A stretch of 64,000 nt of DNA from Lachnospiraceae bacterium (GTDB lineage: Bacteria; Bacillota; Clostridia; Lachnospirales; Lachnospiraceae): contig JAFUFL010000039.1 of assembly GCA_017469935.1 (NCBI GenBank), positions 1 to 64,000 on the forward strand. The letters are read 5' to 3'. This document shows positions 9,614 through 21,600 of the stretch, in pieces (within the stretch, counting starts at the first letter, position 1; each line of letters starts with the position of its first letter). The translations under genes and the position numbers were made by a program. Under the pieces are notes generated by a model. That model was not told the DNA's origin and did not search any database. It was given only the letters and a program-made list of their open reading frames with translations.

Positions 9614-12600
9614 TTATTTTTTCTTTGCGCCTCTTCTCCTGCGGTCTTCAAGAAGTACTGCAAGTCCGATCGCTCCGAATCCGAGACCGCCGAACAGTAC
9701 TCCCAGAGGAGCCTCGTCTCCGGTCTTGTCTCTTGTCGTGTTGACGAACTTGATATCCTCTCCGGACTTGTCGGCCGTTGCGGTCATTGTTCCGTCGCCG
9801 TTATCCGTGACAGTCACAACAACCGTATGGACCTTCTCGTCGTAGATGATACTTCTGTCGCTTCCCTTGACCTCAGAGATCGCGTACGTGAAGACTTTCT
9901 TCTTCTCACCGCCCAGGTCACTCAGCTTGTAAGTGATCGTGCCGAATGTGAAGTTTCCGTCTGCATCGTTCTTCGCTTCATCGATCTTCTTGCCGTTCTC
10001 ATCCACCATGACGAACTTGAACTGGCCGGCCTTCAGATCTTTGCCCTTGAGTACCTTCACACCGCTGATCGTGATCGATGTCTCGACGTTCATCTGCTCG
10101 TTGACGAACTTCAGCGCGCCGCCGTTGTCGATCTTCTTAGTGACGCTCAGTGTTCCGTCGCCGTTGTCCGCGAGTGTGACCGTGACGGTATAAACTGTCT
10201 CGTCATACTTCACATCCGTATCGGTTCCGACTACTTCGTTCACCGTGTAGGTGATCGGGCTCTTAGCCAGGTCTTTCATGCTGTAGGCAATCATGTCAAA
10301 CGAAGCATTTCCTGCCGCGTCATTCTTCTTGCTCTGCAGTACGTTTCCATCCGCATCCTTGAGCTCGAAGGTGAACTCGCCGCCTGTGAGTACGCCGTTC
10401 TTGAAGGTCTTTTCCGCATCCAGCTTCAGGGTTCCTGCCGCGTCATATGCATTGGTGAATACATACTCGGTCGCTGCTGCCTCTCCTGTGCCTTCGGCCG
10501 CTTCGCCTTCCGTTCCGGCCTCTGCTTTCTCGGTCTCGCCTTCCGAACCGGCGACTGCCGCTGTGATCGTTCCGTCTCCGTTGTCTGTGACGACTACTTT
10601 GACTGTGTAGACCGTTCCGTCATAGGTGTATCCATTGTAGAGGTAAGTTCCGTCTCCGTTGTCTTTCGCTCCCTCAGGGATCACTTCATTGATGGTGTAG
10701 GTGTACGTCTTCGTGTCTGCGCCGCTGTATACGCCGGTCTCGGGATCTACATCGTAGATATCGTCCTGCGTGTACTTGATCGCGTCGAAGGTCACGCTTC
10801 CGTCCGCCGCGTTGGTCTTGGAATCGATCACTTTTCCGTCCGCATCCTTAAGTTCGAATGTGAACTGGCCCTCTTCGAGTGCTCTCTCTCCGAGGAGCTT
10901 TTTCTGTGCTTCGAGCGTGATCTCGCCCTCAGCCGCATAGGTGTTGGTAAATGTCAGGTCAATCTTTGTCTGATCCGCTGTCGCCTCGATCTTGCCCGCC
11001 TTGTCATCGTGGAGCGTGACATTGATCGTATAGACTGCGTCAGAGTAAACATAACCCTTGGCATCCTTTGCCACTTCCTTGAGTGTGTAGGTCTTCACGG
11101 TATCCTTCAGGTCGCCGGTTGCTTCCTTGTCCATGTCGTCCTGCGTGTACTCAATCGCCTCGAAGGTCACGCTTCCGTCATTGTCGCTCTTTGCCGTCTG
11201 GATCAGGTTTCCTTCGCTGTCATACAGTTCGAAGCTGAACTGGCCGAATGTGAGAGGTCTTCCCTTAAGGATCTTCTCCGCCTCGAATACATAACTGCCC
11301 TTCGCGCTGTATGTGTTGGTGAAGTCATAGCTGTCCTCAGCGGGATCCGCTGTGACCGCGATCGTTCCCTCTCCATCGTCTGTCAGTGTTACTGTGATCT
11401 CATACTCCGTATCGTCATAGGTAACGCTGCTGTCTTCGCCTGCCTTCTCCACGACCTTGTAGGTCTTTGTGGTCTCAACATAGTATCCGTCAGCATCCTT
11501 ATCCAGATCATCTCCGGTGTAATCGATTGTCGTGAAGCTGTAGCTTCCGTCTGCCTTGTTTGTTGCTGTCTCAAGAAGAGTTCCTTCACTGTCATAGAGT
11601 TCGAAGCTGAACTCGCCTTCTGTGAGCGCTCTGTTCTCCAGAGTCTTCTCACCGCTGAACGTGATCTCGCCCTTCGTGCTGTAGGTATTGGTGAAGTCAT
11701 AGCTGTCCTCCGCGGGATCCACTGTGACCTCAATCGTTCCCTTGCCATTATCTGTCAGTGTTACTGTGATCTCATACTCCGTATCGTCATAGGTAACGCT
11801 GCCGTCTTCGCCTGCCTTCTCCACAACTCTGTAATTCTTAATGGTCTCGAGATAGTTGCCGGCAGAATCTTTGTCCAGGTCATCTCCGGTGTACTTGATT
11901 GTCGTGAAGTTGTAGCTGCCGTCCGCCGCGTTGGTCACGGTCTCAAGCAGTGTGCCATCCTCGTCATACAGTTCGAAGCTGAACTCGCCCTCGGTGAGCT
12001 TTCTGTTCTCCAGTGTCTTCTCACCGCTGAACGTGATCTCGCCCTCGGTCTCATACGTGTTGGTGAAATCATAGGTGTCTTCCTTGGGATCTGCAGAGGT
12101 TTCGATCGTTCCCTCTCCGTTGTCCTTCAGAGTCACTGTGATCTCATACTCCGTATTGTCATAGGTAACGCTGCTCTCTTCACCGGCCTTTTCCACGACC
12201 TTGTAAGTCTTTGTTGTCTCGATGAAGTTTCCGTCGTCGTCCTTGTCAAGGTCTTCGCCCGTGTATTCGATCTTCGAGAAGCTGTAACTTCCATCGTCTT
12301 CATTAAACACGAGATCGATCTGCGTGCCTTCGCTGTCATACAGCTCGAAGGCGAACTCGCCCGCAAAGAGCGCCCTGTTCTCCAGTGTCTTCTTACCGCT
12401 GAACGTGATCTCGCCCTTAGTATTATAAGTGTTGGTGAAATCACAAGCTCCGGGTACTTCGTCTGTTGTCACTTCGATCGTATTGTCACCCTTATCAGTA
12501 AGTACGCAGGTGATCGTGTAGACCTTATCATCGTACTCTACATTCTCATCTTCACCACTGACTTCACTGACCGTATAAACTTTTTCCGTAGGAATGTACT

Positions 12601-15600
12601 TTCCTCCGTCCTTATCCAGGTCAGCCAGAGTGTACTTGATCGTTGTGAAGCTGTAGTTTCCGTCTGCATCGTTCGTTACTGTCTCCAGCACGTTCCCGTC
12701 AGCATCCTTCAGCTCAAAGCTGAACTCGCCTTCTGTCAGGGCTCTGCCCTCAAGGGTCTTCTTTCCGCCAAAGGTGACCTCACCCTTAGCTTCATAAGTA
12801 TTTTTAAATGTCTGAGCTGCTGCATCCTCAGGATTCTTGACGACTTCGATGTTTCCGTTTCCGTCATCGGTCAGCGTCAATTCAACTGTATACTCGCTTC
12901 CATCATATGTAATGGTTGTGTCGCTTCCGGCTTTCTCCGCGACCGTATAGGTCTTGGTTGTTTCAATGTAGTTGCCGTCAGCATCTGTATCCAGATCTTC
13001 TCCCGTAAATGTGAGCTCTTCGAAGCTGAAGTTTCCGTCAGCATCGTTTACAGCTGTCTTGACCACGTCGCCGTTCTCATCCTTAAGCTCGAATGTGAAC
13101 TCGCCATCCTTGAGTTCGCGTCCCTCAAGGACTTTCACGCCGCCGATCACTGTTTTGCCTTCTGTCTCATAGGTGTTGGTGAAATCGTAGGTGTTTTCCT
13201 TCGGGTCTGCGACCGCCTTGATGGTTCCTTCTCCGTCGTCGGTCAGGGTCACGGTGATCTCATACTCCGTATCGTCGTATTCGATTCCTGCCGCTTCTCC
13301 GGCCTTCTCCACGACCTTGTAGGTCTTGGTGGTCTCGACGTAGTTTCCGTCGTCATCCGTATCCAGATCAGATCCTGTGTAGCTGATCTTCGTGAAGCTG
13401 TAGCTGCCGTCCGCCGCGTTGGTCACGTCCTCGATCAGTGCGCCTTCGCTGTCGTACAGCTCAAATGTGAACATGCCTTCCTCAAGGACTTTGTTCTCCA
13501 GCGTCTTCGTTCCGCTGAATGTGATCTCGCCCTTGGTGTTGTAGGTATTGGTGAAGTCATAGCTGTCCTCAGCGGGATTAGCAGAAGTCTCGATCGTTCC
13601 CTCTCCGTCATCCTTCAGAGTCACTGTGATCTCATACTCCGTATTGTCATAGGTAATGCTGCTGTCTTCGCCTGCCTTCTCCACAACCTTATAGGTCTTA
13701 GTGGTCTCAGCATAGTTTCCGTCAGCATCTTTATCCAGATCAGATCCGGTGTACTCGATCGCCGTGAAGCTGTAGCTTCCGTCTGCCTTGTTTGTTACTG
13801 TTTCAACGAGCTGCTCTTCGTCGCCGTTAAGGTCATAGAGCTCGAAGCTGAACTCGCCTTCCTCAAGAGCTCTGTTCTTCAGCGTCTTCGTTCCGCTGAA
13901 TGTGATCTCGCCCTTGGTCTCGTACGTGTTGGTGAAATCATAGGTGTTTTCCTTGGGATTTGCAGAGACTTCGATCGCTCCCTCTCCGTCATCCTTCAGA
14001 GTCACTGTGATCTCATACTCCGTATCGTCATAGGTAATGCCGCCGGCTTCGCCCGCCTTCTCAACGACCTTGTAGGTCTTGGTGGTCTCGGCGTAGTTTC
14101 CGTCGTCATCCGTATCCAGATCAGATCCGGTGTAGCTAATCTTCGTGAATCTGTAGCTGCCGTCCGCTGCATTGGTCACGTCCTCGATCAGTGTGCCTTC
14201 GCTGTCGTACAGCTCAAATGTGAACATACCTTCCTCAAGGGCTTTGTTCTTCAGCGTCTTCGTTCCGCTGAATGTGATCTCACCCTTGGTCTCGTAGGTG
14301 TTCTTGAAGTTGCATGCACCGGGTGTCTTATCTGTCTCAACCGACAGATTTCCGCTTCCGTCATCCGAGATCGTTACTGTGATATCATAAACGGTCTTAT
14401 CATAGGTGACACCCGCACTGTCTCCCTCGACTTCCTTGACAGTGTAGTACTTCTCGGTAGGAATATACTTTCCGTCCGCATCCTTGTTCAGGTCTTCCAA
14501 GGTGTATGTGATGGTCTCAAAGCTGAAGTCGCCGTTAGCTTCGTTCTTCACTGTCTGGATCGGATCAGTCTGTCCTCTCTCGTACAGTTCAAACGTGTAA
14601 GCGCCTGCCTCAAGCTTCTGGCCTTCCATGGTCTTGACGCCGCCGAATGTCACTTCGCCCTTCGCGTCATACTCGTTCGTGAACGCATATCCGCCTTCAG
14701 GATCAGGATCCTTCACCGCAGTGATGGTTCCGTCTCCGTTATCGTTCAGCGTCACTGTGATCTCATACTCCGTATCATCATAAGTGATCGAAGTATCTGT
14801 TCCTGCTTTTTCTTTGATCGTATAAGTCTTTACGGTCTCTACAAACGCGCCCGTCTCCTGGTCCGTATCGAGATCTTCTCCGGAATACTCGATCGTCTCA
14901 AAGGCATAGCTGCCGTCCGCATTATTGGTCACAGTCTGGATCGGAGTCTCTTTTCCGCTCTCATAAAGCTCAAATGTGAACTCGTCTTTCTTCAGATCGC
15001 GGCCTTCGAGAGTCTTGGTTCCGTTAAATGTGACTTCGCCCGCCGTCTCGTAAGTGTTGTTCATTACAGCCTGCGCGGTCTCGCCGACTTCGATCGTTCC
15101 TTCGGTTCCCGTATGTGTACCTTCGGTGTAACCGTCAGGAAGTTCTGTCTCCGTAACGGTGTAGGTCGTGCCTGCGGGCAGGCCTGTGATCTCGTAGACC
15201 TGGCCGGCTGTCAGTGTGACTGTGACTTTACCGTCAACCACTGCTGCGTCATCCGTCTCCTCGCCGTCAAGCGTTGCCGGATAACTGCTGTCCAGTTCTG
15301 TATCTGCCGGTGCTGTCAGCGCGATCTCAAACGTGAAGTTCTTGTCTGCCGCTGTAGTGCCGGTAACAACCTTTTCAATCTTCAGTGCGCCGATTCCCTG
15401 GTTTGTCACCGTACCTGTGAGTCCATCCAGGCTCTCCTGCTCAGCGAACTCCAGGTCGCCGCTATCAGTCTCGCCGGTAAGGGCTGTCAAAATAGCGTAA
15501 CGGCCGTCACCATTGAATGCCAGCTCGCCGGATGTGTAATCCCACTCGGCTTTATGTTCTGCAGTGACTGTGAAGGTGATCGGATCGATCGGCTTGTAGC

Positions 15601-18600
15601 CTGTAGGTGCCTTGGTCTCTGTGAGCACATATGTGCCATCGTCGAGGCCTTTGCCTGTGAAGACATTGCCTTCAATGCTCAGCTCGATCTCCTGCGTCGT
15701 GCCATCTGCCAGTTTCTTCTCAAGTTTGAACTCTGCGCCTTCCAGTGGCTCGCCATCCTGGTCGACCTTGTTCACATCCAGCTTGTAGGTGAATGCGATG
15801 ACATAGTCCCAGTCCGTCGTCTTTCCGGACTCCGGTGTGATCTCCGATTTGTTGTCATAATGCAGGCGCGCTGCGTTGACATTGCCCTCAGAGCCGATCT
15901 TGGCGCTGTCGTTAAGCGTTGCGGTGAAGTAAACCTCAACCGTCGCTCCATCAAGTGTCTTGACGACATCGCCGGTCCAGCTCTTGCTTACGGTAAAGCT
16001 CTGTCCGCCGGATGCCGGAGTGACAGTGCATTCGTCCGTAATGTCCTCGCCATTCAGGAGAACCTTAGAGACACCCGCAAAGGTGAGTGTGCTCTCCATC
16101 TGATCTTCGAACTCGATGCTGTAGCTGCTGTTCGTGCTTACGTCTCCGGGCAGTGTTGCGATCAGTTTGTAAGGAACCGCATCGCCAATATCGTAGTCAG
16201 CGCTGTCCTGCCAGTCGCTAGTTACGCCTGTAGTGTCATTGGTATCCTGGATCTTCTTCTCGAATTCCGGAGTACCGGGTTTGTTGTTGGTGAACTCGGC
16301 TGTAGGTACTTCCGCAGTAGTGTCTGCAGTAACGGTTACCGTCACATCGTTGTCTCCGACAAGGACCGTTCCGTTATCAGGGGCTGCCTCAGTAATGGTA
16401 TACTCACCCACGTTGAGGTCCGCCACTTCAACAAATCCATCTTCGTCGAGATCTACAGCTGTGCCGTCCACTGTAGCGGATGCAGCCACACCGTTCGTCA
16501 CGGTAATCGTCACATTCTTTGTGACCTTCTCTGCTTCTGCCGCATCGGAAGGTCCCGTGATCGTAAATTCATAGGTTCCGTCCGCTTCCGTTCCGGTAGT
16601 CTCTTCTCCGTTCACCGTTACGTTCTTCTTCAGCTTCAGAGAACCGATAGCCTGGTTGGTCACGGTTCCTTCAAGGCCTTCAACACTCTGAGGATCCGCA
16701 AATTCCAGATCGCCGCTCTCGGTCTCGCCCGTAAGGGCTGTCAAAATTGTGCCGCGGCCTTCTCCGTCGAATACCGGAGCATTACCGGTAGAAGTGTAAT
16801 TCCACGTAACATTATGATCTGCGCTTACCGTAAACTCAATCGGATCGATCGACTTGTGGCCGGCAGGTACTGTTGTCTCTGTGAGCACATAATCGCCGTC
16901 ATCCAGACCTGTGCCTGTGAAGACATTGCCTTCCTGGCTCAGAGTGATCTCCTTCGTCGTTCCGTCTGCCAGCTTCTTCTCCAGCTTGAACGCTGCGCCG
17001 GTAAGCGCCTCGCCGTCCTGGTCTACTTTGTTGATGTCAAGCTTGTAAGTGAAAGCGATGACATAGTCCCAAGGAGTATACTCGGAATCATCCGTGCTGC
17101 TCGGATTGTTGCTGTAACGCAGACGAGCTGCATTGACGTTGCCGTCGGATCCGATCTTTGCATCCTCGTTGAGCGTAGCTGTGAAGTACACCTCAACAGT
17201 CGCACCGTTCAGCAGTTCGCTGATTGGCATGCGTTCACTGTAGTTTCTTCCCCAGCCTGTAGTTACTGTGAACCTGTGTCCTCCGGTGGAAGGACTGAAT
17301 ACACAATCAAGTGTGATATCCTGCGTGCTGCCGTCTTTCTTTGTAAGAATGACCTGCGTGACTCTGTTGAACGTGAGGGATTCTTCCATCTGATCCTCAA
17401 ACTGGATCGTGTAGCTCTTATAGTTGCTCACATCCTTGGCCAGCGTAGCCGTCAGCTTATAAGGAATCGCATCGCCGATATCGTAGTCGGCGCTGTCCTG
17501 CCAGCCGCTTGTCACACCATCAGAGTCATTGATATCCTGGATCTTCTTCTCGAAAGTAGGAGTTCCGGGCTTGTTGTTCGTGAACTCGGCCGTAGGCACA
17601 GTCGCAGTCTCATCTGCCGTGACTACAATCTCCAGATCATTTTCGGTGACCAGTATCATTCCGGGAGGGTTCGTCCCCGTCTGCTCACTTACGATATAAG
17701 TTCCGGGAACAAGACCATCCACCTGTACTTCACCGGAAGCACCATTTTCGATCGTGATCGTGATCGTCTTGGTCTCAGCAGAAGTATCCTCTGCATTCTT
17801 AACTTCAAATGTGTAAGTTCCATCTGCCTCTGTTCCGGTGGTCGGCTGCCCGTCCACCGTCACGTTCTTCTTAATCTTCAGAGAACCTGTCTTCTGGTTC
17901 TTAAGCGTTCCTTCCAGTCCCTCAAGCTCTTCGAGAGTTTCAAATGTCAGATCGCCGCTCTCGGTATCGCCCGTAAGAGCTGTCAGGATCGCAGTACGGG
18001 TCTCTTCTTCAAAGTTCAGATCATCGGAATTGTATCTCCACTCGACTTCATGATCTGCAGTAACTGTGAAGGTGATCGGGTCGATCGGCTTATAGCCTTC
18101 AGGTGCAGTGGTCTCTGTGAGCACGTATACGCCGTCATCCAGACCTGTGCCTGTGAAGACATTGCTTTCCTTGCTCAGTGTGATCTCTGTTGTTGTTTCG
18201 TTTGCCAGCTTCTTCTCCAGTTTGAACTCCGCACCTTCCAGTGCATTGCCATCCTGGTCTACCTTGTTGATGTCGAGCTTATAGGTGAAGGCAATGACAT
18301 AGTCCCAAGGGGTCTTTCCGGAATCTTCCGTGATTTCCGCCTTGTTGTCATAGTGCAGGCGGGCTGCGTTGACGTTGCCTTCGGCACCGAGCTTAGCGTT
18401 CTCGTTGAGCGTTGCAGTGAAGTAGACCTCCACCGTTGCTCCATCGAGCGCATCGGTGATGGCATCTTCTGTCCAGCTCTTGGTCACAGTAAAGCTCTGA
18501 TTATCGGCTGACTCTATTTCGCACTCGCCAGTGATTTCAGCATTGTTAAGGACAACTTTCGTGACTTCCTTAAATGTAAGGGAGCTTTCCATCTTATCCT

Positions 18601-21600
18601 CGAACTTGATGCTGTAACTGCTGTTCTTGCTTACATCATTGGGCAGTTTGGCAGTCAGCTTATAAGGAACCTCATCGCCGATATCGTAGTCGGCGCTGTC
18701 CTGCCAGTCGCTTGTATCGCCCGTAGTATCATTGGTATCCTGGATCTTCTTCTCGAATTCCGGAGTACCGGGTTTATTGTTTGTGAACTCAGCCATAGGT
18801 ACAGTCGCTGTAGCGCCTGCGGTAACGGTTACCGTCACATCGTTGTCTCCGACAAGGACCGTTCCGTTTTCAGGGGCTGCCTCAGTAATGGTGTACTCGC
18901 CGGGCACAAGGCCATCTACCTGCACTTCACCGGACACACCATTTTCGATCGTGATCGTTGTGGTCGCAACAACAGTTCCTGCTGCATTCTTAACATCGAA
19001 TGTATAAGTTCCGTCCGCTTCGGTGCCTGTTGTGGGTGCTCCGTTAAACGTCACGTTCTTCTTGATCTTCAGAGAACCTGTATCAATATTGTTGGTAAAG
19101 TCAGCCTTGGCAGCATCAGAGATATCCTCTCCGCTCTTTCCGGCTTCTACCGTGACCGTCTTGTTATTGTCGCCGACAAGACTTGTCCCGTTGGTAGGTG
19201 CTGTCTCATTGATGGTGTATACTCCGGCTGCAAGGTCTGTCACTTCGACATACTTACCACTGTCAAGTTCTGCAGTTTCTCCGTCAATAGTCGCAGATAC
19301 TGCCACACCGTTTGTCACGGTGATCGTAACGGCCTTTGTAACCTGCTCTTCTTCTGCAGCAGCGGAAGGGCCTGTGATCGTGAACGCATAAGTTCCGTCC
19401 GCAAGCGTACCGGTAGTTGCTTCTCCGTCTACTGTGACCTGCTTCTTCAGTTTCAGAGAACCAGTTTCCGGTTTTTTATTAGTAAAGGTTACAAGCGTAT
19501 ACTCGCCGTCTCCCTTTGTGACACCCGAATAGGATCCGTCCGCACTCTTTTCTGAAGTCTCGCCTTCACCGACCCAAACAACAAGGCCCTTGGAATCCGT
19601 TTCCGTTACTCTGAATTTCGTATCCTTGGGCATATCCCAGAAGGAAACCTGTTCCTTGTCCTTGAGAGTAAAGGTAGTCGCACCATTTACGAAATCATAG
19701 TCTCCGTATTTCTGATTGACAGAGGTATCTACCTCGCCTTCTGCATTCAGGATCTCAACTTTAAATCCGTACTCCTGCTCCTTATAGGATTCTCCCTCCG
19801 GCTCAGGCTCCGGAACATCTACGATCTTCTCAACAACCAGTCCCTCCAGCGGCCAGTTCTTGATCTGGAAAGTCTCTCCGTTAAAATAGACATAGTGATC
19901 CCAGTCAACGTGGTCCATGCTCTGCGTAAGCGTGAACTGGTAAGGGAAGGAAATAATCTGGTATTCAGGAGCAGCTTCCTGCTCTTCCAGGTAATACCTT
20001 TCATCTTCAACAAGCGAGAAACCGTACTTTTCATAACTGATATCAAGTACACCGTTCTCATCTGTTTCTATTATTTCCGAACTCGTACCATATTTGGGAT
20101 GATCGGCAGGGTATAAGCTGATCCCCGTTGAAGAATAAAGCCGGAACTTAACTCCCTGAAGCTTAATATTGGCATCATAGCCGTCAACTTTTACGACTTT
20201 AACGCTCAGCTGAGAGGCCTCACCGCCGCCGCCGCTGCTCATGTCAACGGTTTCCTGGACAATTTCCTTCTCGCCGTTTGCCTCTACTTCATTTTTATAA
20301 GTAACAGAACCTGTACCGACGACCATGGCTCTGTACTCAATCGTAACAGCCGTTTCATCCGGAATCTGATAAACAGCTACGGTTCCCCCTGTAGGATGTC
20401 CTTCTTCATCATCTTCACCACTGATCGTATAGGGGACATCCATGCCCGCCGGATCTGTCGTGATCGTGACAGAAGAATGGTCAATACTCAGATTGGCATT
20501 GAGCGTATCCTTCATCTCAATCGGCTCGCCGTTGTTGAGCGTCGCCTTCTTGGGGTTGAACGTAATCTTATAGGTAGCAAAGTGATCCTTTGCTGTTGCC
20601 GCAGTGATAAGCTCTTTTTTCAGGGCATCGTATTCATAGGTGAACTTGAACTCAGATTCATGATCACCCCATTGTGCCGTATTAATCAGTTCATACTTGC
20701 CACCGTTTTCTATGGCAAGTTCTTCTGTATCAACGCCCTCCTTCAGTTTTGCGTAATAAGTGATCTTATAGTAAGGGTAGAACTCACCGTTCGACTGTTT
20801 CGGCACTGAGTTCGCGGTTAAGATTACCCCTTCTTCCGTTTCACTGTAGCTTATAGGGTATTTTCCTGCATCCTGGCTGTACTGGTTACCGCCGCTGATG
20901 ATCAGGTTCTGCCAGTCCGTGTTTTCAGTATCAAGCTGGAGCACACTGGTGTCGAACTGATCTGCAATGCTGATTGGTTCTTCTGTGACACTGGATACTA
21001 CGATTGTATACAAATATGCTTTGTTGCCCTGCCAGTCAGTGCTTTCCGCTCCTGTCTTCTTTATATCAGGTTTGGAGAAGGTTACCTGTGCGCTTGCCTG
21101 TTTCTGATTCAGGTCGATTATATTCTTGTGATCCGCCTCATAACCGCTGGCATGCTCATAGCCATATTCAAGCCAGGTCTGATCGACCTTCGTCGTCAAT
21201 TTGACCGTGATGTCATGTCCGCCCTCTGCTGCCTGCAGACCGGTCTGCGTCTTTGCTGCATCCTTATAGAAAGTAATGACAACCTTGTCCTGAGAGACAA
21301 CCGGATCGTCATGACTCTCGCCGGGAAGTAAGCCGGTGATCTCCAGTGTTCCATCCTTATATGCATCATAATACATCTGATTATTAAAGTAGATGTGCGG
21401 CAGAGTGTCCGTCACAACCGCCTGGGCCAATCCGTTTTCCGGAACATGAATATGGGAAATCCATGTCACTTCGTCCGTGTTGGAAGTTACGACTTCTTTG
21501 GTGATTGTAATCAGTTCCTTGGGACCAACAGTAATGCCGCTGCCGTCCTTACCGCCGGGGCCTTCCGACTCGTTAGTGAGTGCGATCTCCTTTCCGAGTC

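Noticed and set aside
9434-18511. A very long open frame (over 3,000 codons) on the plus strand opposite the right giant gene
   Set aside because: It runs antisense to the repeat tract of a well-supported gene. The open frame is a by-product of repeated codons with few TAA/TAG complements. No ribosome site and no recognisable domain; composition is Cys/Arg/Val-rich as expected of antisense reading.
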